A stretch of 64,000 nt of DNA from assembly GCF_041146795.1 (NCBI RefSeq), contig NC_135170.1:7349033-7413032 (forward strand), in the 5' to 3' direction. How positions within the stretch are numbered: position 1 is the first letter of the stretch; each line of letters begins with the position of its first letter. The position numbers were made by a program, and so were the translations under genes. Of this stretch, positions 1 to 12,690 are shown piece after piece. The notes under the pieces were generated by a model. The model was not told where the DNA came from. It made no database searches and saw only the letters and a list, made by a program, of their open reading frames with translations. The stretch comes from Maylandia zebra (lineage: Eukaryota; Chordata; Actinopteri; Cichliformes; Cichlidae).

Positions 1-147
1 GGGCTTTAAAACAAATTGTCATGATTGCAAAATCATCATGACAGCAAGACAAACAAAAGCCTGAGGCTTTAGTTGCGTAATTATGTGTTGGAGAATTACA
101 GTCATGTGTTCATGCTTTGTGTGGAACACGTGAGCACAGTCCTGTAC

Positions 148-324
148 CTTTGTGAGGTCTTTGTGCAGCGCATTTACAATCTGCTCCTCGTTGTCTTTGA
201 TCATGGACATTAGGTTGGTCAGCTGTGTCCTGCGAAACTTCTCCGGTATTGTAACACGCGATTCAAACGCTGTGCGCAGCCTTTCCAAAACCTGACTCTG
301 GCTCTCCATTTTTTCAAGCTTCAC
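148..324 (-). CDS. ALDH3-family aldehyde dehydrogenase, first coding exon (partial)
   Basis: N-terminal exon of a fatty/aromatic aldehyde dehydrogenase (NAD(P)-dependent oxidation of aldehydes to acids). The peptide from Met at 324 (or the in-frame Met at 309, MESQSQ) has the ALDH3 N-terminal helix pattern: LERLRTAF, then FRRTQLTNL, then NEEQIVNALHKDLTK. This matches the family start 'R-x2-F-x3-R-x4-FR-x2-QL ... L-x2-DL-x-K'. The codon AAG is followed at 147-146 by a consensus donor (GTACAG on the minus strand), so coding stops at 148 and open frame beyond that is intron. The catalytic Cys/Glu and NAD site lie in exons outside the window. ALDH3B-like is my best guess within the family (LMSLIKDNEEQI-type wording), but one exon cannot separate 3A from 3B. 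Confidence 0.65.
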
Positions 325-2053
325 AAAAAGAAAAGAAAGAAAAGAAGGATTGTTTTCCCTAGAAGCTGTAACGGGCAGATACTTTGTGAAAGGTGGACAT
401 TAACTTCTCACATCTTCAACTCAGTGCACGTCGATTACTTATTCCTACTCAGAAATGTTAAACGTCATGAGAAACGTTACAAAAACTGTATTAGGTAAAT
501 GATGAATTATACCAAATGTATGTGTATAAAATCTGCATTTTAAAAAGCAAACCACTGCACAGCTCTTTACATACCGCTCCTGTCAGTCTTCTGATGGAAT
601 AGTTGGCAACGATATTTCAATTTGTGTAATTACTCTGACAGCGTTTGCATGGTCACTGTTGTGACAGCCTGTAATAACGGCAGATGACTCATTTGAAAAA
701 GGGATTATGGAACCCGGTGAGTAACGTGAGCTGCACATTTCCTCATCCCAGTAAGTCTAGTTTGGAAAACGCCGAACAAGACCAGCGAGTCTGAGAAATT
801 ACTGCCACACACAGCTTTTAAATCCACTATTTATGGATTTCGCAACATTTCACAGGGGCAGTAGCGGTTTTTGATAGGGGCGACACAGGCGGTGGGGGGG
901 GGGGGGGGGGGGGGGCATCGTGGTGGGGGGCGCCATCAGGGGCATGGGGGAAAAAAATAAATAAAAAAAATTGCTGGTACTCATGCTGCCCCGACATCAT
1001 GCCAGCGCATATTGGGAACGGCATAGGCACCAATCAGTTTTCTATCGCCCATTTGCTGGGAGTAAGGGCGCCCTTCGTTTGCAAGGTGCGCCAGAGGGAG
1101 TGTTCGCCCAGGGCGCAAAAACAGCTAGGACCGCCACTGCACAGCGGATATATCAAATATTTGTGTGGCGAAATGACCGGAACACTGATTTTGCGGAATG
1201 GGGAAGAAATACTAACTGTGACATTTCCAACGGACATTCGCACGCTACTGTAGACAATGGCACGCGGACGTTAACTGATAAGTGCAGTCAAACAGCACAG
1301 AAACGATGAATTATCAAACAAATTGTTTTTAACATAATTATTACAGCCTGGCAGATTTCCCACGCGGGATTTGGATGCCTATAAGTGCATTCGTACGCTA
1401 GCTGTTTGTGGTTAGGGCGAAAAAAGCTTTATCGTGGGAAGTAATTCCCGGGAGAGATGAACAATAGGTTCCAGTGTAACCATTTCTTTCAGTGTGGGAG
1501 TCAGGATTTTCTCACGATGGTTTAAACTGCTCTAACATTCATTTGCGTGAAGTAGCTAGCATTTTGCAAACAGCAGAAATAAAGCGAAGATATTGCTGTG
1601 TTTAGCCTACCTGCTACTGGGCTTATCGTCTGTCCAACTGGCAGACCTGCGAGCAGACACCGTGCCGACAAAATGCTGAAGACCGTTGACGTTTCCGGGC
1701 TTCACTCCTTTTTTCGGAAGTACAGACACCGGGTTTCTTTGGGAGGGGAAACACTTTTGGTCGAGCTAGAAAAACTAGCCTTAAAACTTGTCAAGCGGCA
1801 AAGGTGGCTGTTTTTAGTATACATTTCCGTGTGCGAAGCATTGACTGTAAGCGAGTTAAGTGTCGCAGTTATTTGGCTCAGTGGTCCCCGCGGAGGGTTA
1901 CATTTGACGTTTTTACGGGTACAGCAGTTATTCCTGTTTTAGCGTGAATAAGACAAACTCCCGTTTAAACCTTATTTACCAAAGCCAGCCTTATGTGCCC
2001 CAGGGACGGAAAAATAAAGCTGTCCACTTTTATACTTTCACACATTTTTCATT
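325..2053. other. 5' flank of the ALDH3-family gene, no gene recognised
   Basis: No exon was recognised on either strand. The stretch holds a short MITE-like insert with a G-homopolymer (854-1143). It should also contain the promoter and 5' UTR of the minus-strand ALDH3 gene. The open frame at 1598-1942 (+) has no recognisable domain and no splice context; I treat it as chance. Confidence 0.5.
857..1143. repeat. MITE-like element with poly-G tract
   Basis: Ends are imperfectly inverted: GCAGTAGCGGT at the left and ACCGCCACTGC at the right (reverse complement GCAGTGGCGGT). The interior holds a run of about 25 G (892-916), followed by A-rich sequence and GGCGC-rich DNA. No clear target-site duplication was found, so superfamily is not assigned. 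Confidence 0.35.
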
Positions 2054-2061
2054 GTCTAAAC

Positions 2062-3324
2062 CAGGGGTCTGCAACCTTTTACACACAAAGAGCCACTTGG
2101 ACCCTGTTTCCACGCAAAAGAAAACACTGGGAGCCGCAAATACTTTTTGAAATCTAAAATGAAGATAACACTGTATATATTGTTTTTTTTTTTTCACCTT
2201 TATGCTTTGTGTGAACAACTAAAGGAAGTAAGCAAAGTTTATTTATTAAGCGCTTTTCACAGACAGGCAGTCACAAAGCGCTGTACACAAATATTAAAAT
2301 AAACAATACAATCAATAGCCATTATACACAATGTAAAAGATCAAATGTACATAATGTAAAGAATATAAAATATGTAGATCAACAAAAGGCTTGTTTGAAC
2401 AGAAAAGTTTTTAACTGCTTTTTAAAATAATCCACAGAGCAACTAAGGTGTGTTGCTTATGAAATCCATGAAGTGCTACAGAGAAAATTACATTTTATTT
2501 ATGTAATTAACACATTTTGAACTCTTAAAGAAATATAACAAAAGGAAAGACACCCAGCTGAACTAAAATAATCCATGTAGTAAACAAAAACTGTTGTGAG
2601 CCGCCACCCTTATATCGCCTTTGGGCTTTTGGAGCCTTGACCTGACTTTTAAAAAGTAATTGGAAAAAAAAGCACTATGCTGCTAAAAAAAAACAGCACC
2701 CGCAATCACGCCTCGCCACCTTAAAGTCTGTGCTCTCTCTGCTGTTGCGTTGTCGGGCTGTGAGCTGAAAAGCTACAGCCGGCTGTGTGCGTACAGCAAC
2801 CGCGTGTGAAAAGTGGTCAATAAAGAGATGCTGAAAAGCGTGTTCATGCAAACATTGTCAGGTCTGCCGTGATATGTTTACAATAAGACTTATGGTCCCG
2901 AACCTCTGCGCACAGCGTCTGCAAATCGGGGCTTTCATCTTTACGCAGGACTGTAAGCTTTCATCTGTGAGGCGTGAGCGGTGTTTGTTTTTAACATAGT
3001 TCACGGTGGAGAAGTTACTGACATAATGTGGATCCGAAGATCCATAACTGGCCTATCTGGGTTTGAAAGTCGATAAATGCACGGCGTTTCGGCGGGTATA
3101 CCGGCTTCCGCGAGTGTGACGCTTATTTTGAGCGATGAAAAAATAAGATATAATTTTATTTTTATATTTCAAAATCACAATAATCTTCCAATTTAGAACT
3201 ACAAGTTTAAAAAAAGAACTAAACACAAATAAAATACACTTCAGCTAAATACTTCTAATTTCTTTTCCCAAACCACCCGGAGCCGCAGTATAAGGACTAA
3301 AGAGCCGCAGGTTTCCGTCCCCTG
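2062..3324. mobile_element. Non-autonomous hAT element with perfect 8-bp TSD
   Basis: The element begins CAGGGGTCTGCAACC and ends CCGTCCCCTG. It is flanked by an exact 8-bp duplication GTCTAAAC (2054-2061 and 3325-3332), the hallmark of hAT insertion. It is 1263 bp with no transposase frame. The segment about 2236-2420 looks like the 3' tail of an older retroposon (AAGCGCTTTTCACAGAC type). The segment about 2700-2880 resembles 63720-63900 at the other end of the window. Confidence 0.75.
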
Positions 3325-3332
3325 GTCTAAAC

Positions 3333-4329
3333 AAACAATGACGCTATTTTGACAATTAGTGTATTGTGACTAACATCTTAGACAAGAGGATTTTTTTTAG
3401 TCTGCTTTAAATAACAAACTGACAACTGTGGATTTGTAGCCATCTTTCATAAGGAGGTGCAACTGAATTGATATATCAGCATAGATACAAAACCTTTATT
3501 TTCACAATATCAAAATTGACACACCTACAGAGAAGTGTAGATTAAAAGAAATTAAGAGGGCAATGGTTAATACATGACTCGTGTTGGGAGTCGTTACATC
3601 TCTGGTGTTAAGATGTGAGGGTGTGGAGCTCTCGGGAAGCTTTTGTTAAAAGGAGCACATGTGGTGGGAGACAGTTAAACAGCAAATAAAGAGAAGAGAG
3701 GGCATTTTGTTTAATCCTGGCAGCAACAATTATACAAAAATCAAAAACAGAGACAACATATGTATTGAAGGAATTTCTAAAATGATAAAACTGAAGCTTC
3801 CTACGGCTGCATACTTTAGAAAAATCATGAAAAAGGAGAAGGAAAAAAAAAGAAGAAGAAAAAAACAGCACTCCTTCCAAATACGTCTAAAACTAAATGA
3901 CAGTGTCTGTCACAGGAGGGGGACAAAACAAAAAAACAAAAAAACAACTACTACAATTGTAGTGAAAGTTGAGCCAGGAAAGGAGAAATTCATATCTACA
4001 CAGAGTGAGGAAGATGAGAACAAATGGAAGGAGAGCAGAAAGAAATGGCCATCTTTATGTAGCTGAAGAGAAATGACAACAGTCATGGGCCCATTAACCA
4101 CCTCGTCCTTACACCTTCCACAGTGACTGCTCTGTCAGGCTTGGGCAGTAGGGCAAAAAATCCAGCTCTTCAAGCTGAAGCTGTGCAGGAGCTTGGCAGG
4201 GTTTGGCAGGTTTTCTGTCTCACTGCTTTGAGTTCACACTGACAGAACGATCCAGCGGCAGGATGGAGGGCAGCTGATTTGAAACGGTACTGGAAATTTG
4301 GATGTGTCATGGCTGTCTGCTCAAAGACT
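3333..4329 (-). other. ppp4c 3' UTR and downstream flank
   Basis: Lies directly downstream of the ppp4c stop on the minus strand. A minus-strand AATAAA (plus-strand tttatt at 3495-3500) would give a 3' UTR of about 850 nt. The lysine-rich plus-strand frame at 3659-4066 is antisense to this UTR and is low-complexity A/G-rich sequence, not a gene. Confidence 0.5.
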
Positions 4330-7300
4330 TCACAGGAAATAGTCGGCTACTGGTTTCTTGGAGGGTATGCCTCTGGTCTCTTGTGGTGCTGCTTCAAATA
4401 TGATGAACTCCCGCTGTAGATGCTCATCCAACTCCAAGATGGCTGCTACATTACCACATCTGTTAGGAGAGGAACAAACATTGGTTATACACAAAAAGAG
4501 CCTTGTGTATATTTAATTAGCACAGTTTCAAACATTTCTTTGGTATGAAACAACACCGAGATGGCCTTAACCATGCCTGATCACTGGAAACTTTTCCTTT
4601 TATTAGTCATGCAATGTATGTAATCCCATCTATTCTGATTGTCAGTGGCCTTTCGTGCCGCCTGTCAAGAATAGAATGAGTTATATCAACTTTATATAGA
4701 CCATGTTTCATATTTTGATCGAGGAAAATTTCTTTCACTGTAATTATTTTTAGTGTTTTATCACCCAGCCATAGCACAACGGTATAAACTGCTCTATAGA
4801 TAAAAGTTTCCTTACTACTATGCTTGTTAAAATGCATTCCCCAAAGTGAGTATTGTTTTGTATCTATGCCAATTGGGTCAAAGCAGCAGACTGACATGTA
4901 TGAAGCATTATGGGGAATCAAAATGTTACACAACGGCTTTTAATGCTTATTTGTCACAGGGGTAACCATCTCATATTTCAACAGTAGTAAGGTAAACAGA
5001 ACAAATAGTCTGTTTATAAAGTAATCCACCATGAATGGAGGCTTGACTGGCCAATTCAGCTGACGTCAGTTGATGCTAGAACAAACCCGAACATGGTTCA
5101 ATTTGTTGTACAGCAAGTCTCTACACAGCAGCAGGTATGCCTTTCCAAACATTTGCAATCTTAACATTGGCCTGCATAAGCTGTAGATTTCAATTTATAG
5201 TGCTGGAATTTCACTGGTAATTGCTGTTAATACTAAGACAACATGATCCGCCTTTGGAATATTTCAGGGACCAAATCAGTATTTACATGACGAGGACATC
5301 TTTCCCCATTCAAGATATCTGAGATTAATGTAGCTATGTACCTGTAGCAGTAGTTGGGTGCTGACCACACTGTGAGCACCGTCTCATTGAAGTGCCACTT
5401 GTAGCCTTCCATAACTAGCTGATGAGCTCGACAGATCATGTGGATGTCGTTGGCGGCGTTGAACTGAGCCACTACGTCACTCCCAAATAAGTAGCCGGCA
5501 CCTCTAGGACTCACCCCCCAGCCTGTGGTGTCTGAAAACAGAGAGAAACTGGTCACACAAACACATCCGTCATACAGTCCTTTAATTCTCCACTGCTGTT
5601 TCTTGTTAACGTCAATTTCAATTTTTAGATGTCCAAGTGAAGTGTCTGTACCTTCAGGGTCTGACCACAGGAGGTCACACATTGGTCCATCATGGGGCAC
5701 TTCCTGTTTTCTATCAATGGTCCGGATCTGATCCAGTGTCTGGATGGAGGGAGACAATCCCCCGTGCACACAGAAGATCTACAGACACAGAATTATATCA
5801 AAACAAATGAAACAGCTACGTTACACAGGGAGTTTTAAAAGCAGTAACATGTTCAGAAGAAAACGCTACATATGAAGTAAGTGCTGGATGACGTATCTAA
5901 CCTTGCCATCGATAATAGCAGAGAGAGAAAGGTAGTCGAAAATCTCTGTGCAGTATCTCCAGACAGTGACTGAGCCATATTTGCGGAGGCACTCGTCATA
6001 GAAGCCGTAGACCTGGGTGATCTGCCGGGACTCGTGGTTTCCCCGGATCAAGGTAATCCGGTCTGGATAACGTACCTGGATCGTACAGCAGAGATAAAAG
6101 ATGAAGAAAAGGGAGTTCTGACACCCCGTGGGAAAGTAAATGTAAAAACTGTGACTGGTGTAGCTCAGCAGTGGACAGACAAACTACCTTAAGAGCTAGC
6201 AACAGAAGAAAAGTCTCCACACTGTAGAAGCCTCTGTCCACAAAGTCACCCATGAACAGATAATTTGTCTCCGGGACATCTCCTCCCACCTGTCATGCAG
6301 AAAAATGAAAAAGAAGCCCTTTAAACAGATGCATACTAGTAATTTAATGTGCACAAGTCTCTACCTCCCCAACTCACAATAATGGGCTCCAAGACCTGCA
6401 ATGCACCAAGATTGAACCATACCACTAGGGCTGCACGATTTTGCATAAAATGAGAATCACGATTTTTTGGCTTAGAATTGAGATCACGATTCTCTCACGA
6501 TTTTCTTTTCCAGTATAAATATTTATCGCGCTTATTAAATGCACATCAACTTCGTAACAGTTGAGACTGAACATAAAAACAATAAATAAACATAAAAACA
6601 ACAAATGTCTCACATTTTGTCGTTGCTGCAAAATGTTGTACTGCTTGAAATTCCATCTCCACCGTTGCTCGACGCTGCGTGTATAGAGCAGGCAGTGCAA
6701 CAATAGAAAAATAGTTGCGGGACGGCACTGTGTCGCGTTTGTCTAGGGTGTTGATCATTTTCCTAAATCCCTCGTTTTGCACAGAGTTGATGGGAGCCAT
6801 ATCTTTGGTCAGGTGATAAGTGATAGCCTCCGTAATTTCTTTGTGCCTGCGGGAGTTCGACGGGTATAGGGAAGCGCTGTATAAGGTTCCCGTTATTGAT
6901 GTTTGGGTGGTTGACCGGGACGGATTTTCTCCTGTCACTTTCTCGTCATCCCTGACGTGCTCTCCGTTATTGTTTCCCTGCTAATTTTAGCATCACATGG
7001 CACAGCTTCTGTATCACGTGGTATAAGGCTCCGCCCTTGCCATTTGTTGAGCAGGAAGAGTGAGCGCTTGTTTTCATGCAGAGTACGTCCCGGATCAAAA
7101 TGCGGTACAATCGTCGTCGTTTTTTTTTGTTTTTTGTTTTTTTTTTTTTATCGTTGTCATTTGGAAATGAGCTCGCACATAAGTATGAATCGAGATTGCG
7201 ATTTTCTAACGATTAATCGTGCAGCCCTACATACCATATCTCAAAATATTACCTCACATGAGATTAGTAAAAGAAACTAGCATCAATTCACTATTTGGAC

Positions 7301-9273
7301 GACATTTTGGTCCAATACTGACTCAAAGCTACACTGGGTATCGATACATTGGAGCAGCAGTGTACTGCTTGCACCCACTCTCGCTCTTCATTACGTCTGC
7401 TGTAAATCTTATTGAGAAGCCTCTACTGGAGCATTTACAGCAACATAACATGATGCCAAGTTTCTCGTCAGCTTCACTGTGTGAGTGTGTGAGGAGGTGT
7501 ACTCACAGGAAGAGCCATAACAGGAGAAACTAGGATGTCCATAAGTAACAGCAGTATGAAATGAGACTCATGCATATTTTAGCTGAAAAATAAAAATGTA
7601 CCCCCCCCCCCCCCCCCCAATTTTACTAATACCTTTTCACTGGATTTATATTCTTAAATATATTTATTGATGAATTTAGGAGCGCAGTGTGAAAGCTGAG
7701 CGACACGTTGCCTTAAACATAAAGAACGATACCCAGATTTTCATCAGAATTAAGAATACGAATTATTCATTTAATACAGTTATGGAATCAGTACTCAGTA
7801 TGGTCACACACTCAAACTCCAGGCAAGAGTATCAAATTTAAAAAGCTGCATTTATTTCTAATAACTAACCAAGTTTAGTAGTGCTGTGCAGGATTGTAAC
7901 TCAGCAACAGCAGTATCATACTTAAACGATGAAATATAACCCAATCAGAAGCAAAAGAGATTTTAAAAACAAATAGAAAAAAACTTACTCTAAAAAGTTC
8001 TTTCAAGTCATAGAACTGACCGTGTATATCTCCACAAACCTGTAAGAAATAACAGGAGAAACATTATTACCACATTTATCTGACATCCAGGCAAATTCGG
8101 AGACAACAGTGAGTAGATGTTACTTACCGTAACAGGAGAATCTACTCTCTGGACATTGCTTTCTTCAACCAAAATCTCTCTAAAGAAATAAAAATACATA
8201 TGTGTATTTATTAATAAACAAATAACGCACAACAGCACAAGACTAACAGCAGACATAAAACAATCCTTGAGTTACAGACAAGCACCCCCTAGTGGCCACA
8301 TCTACCGTTTCCTGTTGTGACTCCAGAAACACAGCTGACAGGTGATGTAACTGCAACTTGAAAAATATCCAAACTAAACAGATCGACTTTTTGAAGCCCA
8401 GTGACAGATCGGGGGGGGGGGGGGGGGGGGGCACCTTCACTCCTCCACCAACCACAATAATCATTTCAAATTAAGATCAGATTGCTTAAATTGTTTCTCC
8501 ATCATCCTTATCTGAGTTACTTGATTATTTAATAATATCCAGGAGCAGCTGATTGGCTAACAAAGGTCAGTCAGGATAAGGCTCCATTTAATGAGTCTGT
8601 ATGGCAGTTTGCATCCAGTAGACTTATCCCAGTTCTTCCTAGTTCACAATAGGCCTGTGATTGGTCTTGCGCCTTATCCTATAATGATCGTAGCATACCT
8701 TTGCGTATATTTTTTTTTTCCTGGACTCCTCCAAGATCTTCAATCTTGATTAAATTTAGTCTATTCCTGTTATATATCGTTAATAGATAAATATATTTTC
8801 TTTAAAATTCTCAGCTGTAACTGGTCAGCGTCTGATGCAGGTCTGGCTAGTCTAGTTAATCAATTTTTGGCATCTGTAAAACTGTGCCAAATCAAACATG
8901 CGGAGCTCACCCATGTAGTGACCCCTTTGTCGAAACAGCCATTGGTCTGCATATAGTTAAGACAAAGAGGCTGCCCCATTACTTTTGAACATTACATATA
9001 AATATATTTAAGCTCTACTAAATATCACCCCTCTTAAAGTACGTTTAATTCGCAATCCTTCCCGTTCTTTAAGTATTCAGAAATAAGACAACAGCTAAAC
9101 AGTTTTCTGCCTTGAATCGAGAGTGTATAATTGATTAAATAAAAGTGCTGTTGGTCCAAGCACACTGATGCTTACCTAGCTTTGGCACACAGTGCTTTGA
9201 CTTCATTTTCCTTGATGAGCTCACAGCGTCTGAGCTGCTCTATCTGTCGGTCCAGGTCACTGATGTCCCCCAT
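4330..9273 (-). CDS. ppp4c: Protein phosphatase 4 catalytic subunit, complete
   Basis: PPP-family Ser/Thr phosphatase; in the PP4 complexes it acts in DNA repair, centrosome and splicing-related dephosphorylation. Eight coding exons (minus): 9273-9176, 8179-8128, 8039-7989, 6289-6188, 6075-5902, 5778-5652, 5531-5342, 4459-4330. All have GT-AG borders and agreeing phases; they sum to 924 nt, 307 residues plus stop, the usual PP4C length. The start is [20 protein letters not shown]. Metal-binding motifs are GDIHG (exon 3), GDFVDRG (exon 4) and GNHE (exon 5); HGGLSP and [11 protein letters not shown] follow. The C-terminus is DYFL, the site of Leu carboxymethylation. The segment [11 protein letters not shown] has His where I recall Asp in mammals, a position that varies among PP2A-like enzymes. 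A likely non-coding first exon ends at a donor near 9981, with an acceptor at 9457-9458. A hAT element sits in intron 3. Confidence 0.96.
6426..7229 (-). mobile_element. hAT element with ZBED-like transposase fossil, in ppp4c intron 3
   Basis: Terminal inverted repeats: TAGGGCTGCACGATT at the left and AATCGTGCAGCCCTA at the right. Flanks CATACCAC and CATACCAT make an 8-bp target duplication with one mismatch, as expected for hAT. The minus strand (about 6938-6620) encodes a piece resembling the N-terminal part of ZBED/hAT transposases: [47 protein letters not shown]. The dimerisation and catalytic DDE parts are absent, so it is a deletion derivative at 804 bp. Confidence 0.8.
8282..8297 (-). 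promoter_or_regulatory. Candidate CTCF-type motif
   Basis: The minus strand reads GCCACTAGGGGGTGCT, close to the CTCF core CCASYAGRKGGC with one mismatch. It lies in ppp4c intron 1. Single-motif evidence only; binding is not shown by sequence. Confidence 0.25.
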
Positions 9274-10260
9274 TGTCACACACATAGGGAGAGCTGCTCA
9301 CACACCAGGCACACACTCCTCTTCTCGCACACTGGGCTCGCTTAAATATGTGGCTCCAAGAGCGAACAGCCCAAACAAAAACTTCCTCGAAAGCAGCCGG
9401 GGGGCTTCAGCTCTTAAACGTCAGGGTATTGCTACGACGATGCTCGGAGTGACGAACTGCAGACAAAAAACATAAATTAGGTTATTCAACCGAAGTAATT
9501 CCGAGCTAAACATCGCAATAACAACCTGGTAGGCGGATAATCCAGTTTAGGTAATGTCTGCTGTATGATAAATAAGACCCGGTCGTACATAGAAATCCCT
9601 AACTAAACGCCAATTTAACACACCACTGTGAAAGTCATACGACTACTTTGTTCACACCTAACATAAAAGTAGTCTCCCACAGAAAACTGATGTTATTCGT
9701 TAGGGAATGTAAGGCCTCGGGGCGTAGCAGTAAGCTAATATTAGCACGCTAGCTTACATCACAGCTAACGACGTCAGCGAACAACTGATTCTTTGATAAC
9801 TTAGCCAACCATTTTGTTTGGGAATTTGAACAGATGCTTCACAAAAATGTCTGACAGTCGATACCAACAAACTACAGATAATCTATGTGCCAGAAAAAAA
9901 CAAAATAAAAGCAATGTGTTAAGCGTAGTTGAAATGTTGCATGTTAGCGGGCTAATCGATGCCGACCTGGGCTAACTTACTTGGTTTTCGGCGTCAACGC
10001 TGGTTACTGCTAATGTCGCCAGTAAACTAGCTAACGCGAATAACACTATTTAAAAACGGCTCAACTCGAATAACCAAAAACAGCGAGCAAACGAAAAGAA
10101 CCAACGTTAATATATTTCAGTCCATGGAGCGTCGGCTCACTCACTGGCCCCTCTTCTTCCCCCGGTCTCGTCTTTGCCGGTTTACGCCTGCCGTGCTCGT
10201 GAACACTTGCAGGTCGGCTGTAACTTCCGGTATAGGAAGCGCACTACTCAGTCTACTCAA
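9274..10260 (-). promoter_or_regulatory. ppp4c 5' UTR and probable promoter region
   Basis: Upstream of the ppp4c ATG on the minus strand there is a strong acceptor (TTTTTTGTCTGCAG, ending at 9457) and, further up, a donor CCAA|GTAAGT at 9981/9980. Together these suggest a non-coding first exon at roughly 9981-10220. An ETS/GABP-type site, CCGGAAGT on the minus strand at 10223-10230, is typical of a TATA-less housekeeping promoter. No TATA box was seen. Confidence 0.45.
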
Positions 10261-11841
10261 CCCGACATTCACTGTAGTGGTAATTTACAGATCGCTTACT
10301 AGTCCATCCCAAATACTGAATATCATGAAAAGTTTATTTTTGTTTTCTTTTTTTAAGTGATTAATTTAAAAAAATAAACTCGATATTTATTGTATGAAAA
10401 GTATTTCAAAACCCTTTCTTACAATTTTGATCAAGTTTAAGGACACTGAATAAAGTCAGAAATACAGTATTTAATTTTGAGCCTCCCTATGGCCCCACAA
10501 TAAGCAAGCAGGTTCAGGGTGGACTGAGCCGAGGTCAAAGGCAGGCCTCGGCTGTCCGATCCCCTCTTGCTGCTGTCTGAAACTGGAAAAGAGATATTCT
10601 AATATTTTGATTCAGGATTTCTGATTACCACCAGCTATAAACCATTATCATTAAAATCAAGAAAATATTGAACTACTGAAATATTTGACTTGTAACGAAG
10701 GTAGAATATACCCTTTTAATTTAATTATAAAGAATTAAAGTTTTTGTGTCATGTTCTGTGCTCCACTATGAAATGTAATGTAGTTCAAGTAGAAGTTTAA
10801 CAAGAAAAATGTGTGTTATGGAACAGTAACCTATATTTATACATTTTAATTCATTTTGGCTTAGAAACATCACCTATAGCTTTGGGATACCACAGTATAA
10901 ATTCTCCACTCTACAAGCATTTGTCTGATATATTAGGCACAAAGTGGACAGCAGAGAAAATACTGCAGATTGCTGACTATAGCAACCTTACTTTTTTCCC
11001 TAAATAATTTTGAATTAAATATTAGGTTAATAAATGGTTCACGAAACACCCCAGTTAAAGACCAACCTATGTTATCTTACATCACTATAAGTAATAAAGC
11101 ACGACACATTCCAGTTTATGACACATACACTTTATATCAAAGAAAAAAATCGGTACAATTAGAAATGTCACGGCTCTCTGCGCAAGAAAGGACAACCACA
11201 TGTTTGTAGCTAACTGGCAAGCTAACAAAGTCAAAGTGAACCTCATCTCTGATTTCCTGTAAAATTTGATTTGAAGCAAGCAGAAGATTAAAAAACAATA
11301 TTATGTTGTAACAAGGTTCTTCCAGTTAAGCATTAGCATTAGCTTTATGTGGTCATTAGAATGTCAGTAGGACCGTTGGTCTGCGTTTGAGTGTTCAGGA
11401 GAAAACAGGACACATGAATCAAGTATTTAAGGACATAAACTGCATTCCAAGAAAAGAAAACAAATTCAACAGCCCACAATGTTACAAAAAAATAACAAAA
11501 GTGCTTCCAAGAATTTTAGTAAAATACATGTCAGCATGACGGCATGAGCAACCTCTATTTTCTTTATTTTACAACAAAAATATTAAAATCAACTTTGTTT
11601 CACATCTCAGCCATTCCCAGGTGTTCTGTGCTCCACCTGCAGTGACTAACTGTGCCACAGTTTAACAAGCAGTCTTTCATTAGAATCAGACAAGCCACAG
11701 CTAAGCAAAATGATGTCAAGTTGCACACGATAAACATCACAAAAACAAATCTGTGTGTGACATTGTTTTTGTACAAATCTGAAACAAGTGGCATTTTAAA
11801 GCTCCGAATGATCTCCTGGTATTAAAAACTATAATAGAAGG

Positions 11842-11991
11842 CATTTTTGCTCGCTTTGTTACATACACTCACATTTTTGCTCGCTTTGTTACATACACTC
11901 ACATTTTTGCTCGCTTTGTTACATACACTCACATTTTTGCTCGCTTTGTTACATACACTCACATTTTTGCTCGCTTTGTTACATACACTCA
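11842..11991. repeat. 30-bp minisatellite, 5 perfect units
   Basis: Five head-to-tail copies of a 30-bp unit (starts at 11842, 11872, 11902, 11932, 11962), each containing TTTTTGCTCGCTTTGTTACA; I see no mismatch between units. Because 30 is divisible by 3, both strands show a repeating open frame (10-residue repeats), which is an artefact of the period. No spacers, so not a CRISPR-like array. Confidence 0.95.
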
Positions 11992-12479
11992 TCATGGACA
12001 TGAATGTCATGGTAATTTTGGACTTTAATCATTTCTTTGAATTGTTTTCTTCCCAGAGAGGAATGATTTTACAGCATCTGCAAAAACAAAAGACTTTGAA
12101 AATGAGAATTGGATGCACATGGTTGAAGTTAATTTGGAAAAATTTCCACCTCAATCAGGCATGATTCTGACGTTATATTTGACCATTATTCTTCTCTTGG
12201 TTTCCTGGTACCAACCTGGATTTTAAGCATAGTCCACAATCTTTCAGTAAGATTGAAGTCACCTATAGTCATGTCAAAAAAATAATGAAAATCCCAAATT
12301 TCAGATTCATTTCTACGATGAGTGTTTGCAAACGTTTGACTACAACTGAAATACGAAAGTAATCTCTGCTATTTATTAACATGAATTAAACTCTTAACTA
12401 TAGAACTACTTATTATAGAAGGCACTTAGTGAGAGCCGTCAGGCTTCAGCATTATATTTACTCACAGTTTCTTCAAATA

Positions 12480-12690
12480 ATAATAATAATGTATACTTTA
12501 TTGATCACCGTGGGAAAATTCCTCTCATTTAACCCATTCACTCAGTGAAGCAGTGGGCAGCCACCAATCTAGTGCCCAGGGAGCAGTACCTTGCTCAGGG
12601 TAGCTGTTCAGTAGATTCAAACCCCCAACCTTCCGATCATGGGGCAACCACTCTACCTACTGAGCTTTATTTGCCCCCTGAAAGCAATAG
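12480..12690 (-). repeat. Degraded teleost retroposon tail
   Basis: The phrase TATACTTTATTGATCACCGT, then AACCCATTCACTCAGTGAAG, GTGCCCAGGGAGCAG and CCAACCTTCCGATCATGGGG, is the well-known teleost repeat read from its 3' end ('actttattgatccc...gtgccc...ggagcag...gcaaccttccgatta'). No target duplication was resolved. Confidence 0.55.

Noticed and set aside
3659-4066. Lysine-rich 135-codon open frame
   Set aside because: Lies antisense to the ppp4c 3' UTR in A/G-rich low-complexity sequence, without domain or splice context.
4607-4933. 108-codon minus-strand frame in ppp4c intron 7
   Set aside because: No recognisable domain; exons 7 and 8 of ppp4c splice across it with correct phase. Kept only as a chance frame.
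11842-11991. CRISPR-like array of 30-bp repeats
   Set aside because: Units are directly tandem with no spacers, in a vertebrate intergenic region.
11847-12164. Open frame with LLALLHTLTF repeats
   Set aside because: It is the 30-bp minisatellite read in frame; the opposite strand is equally open.
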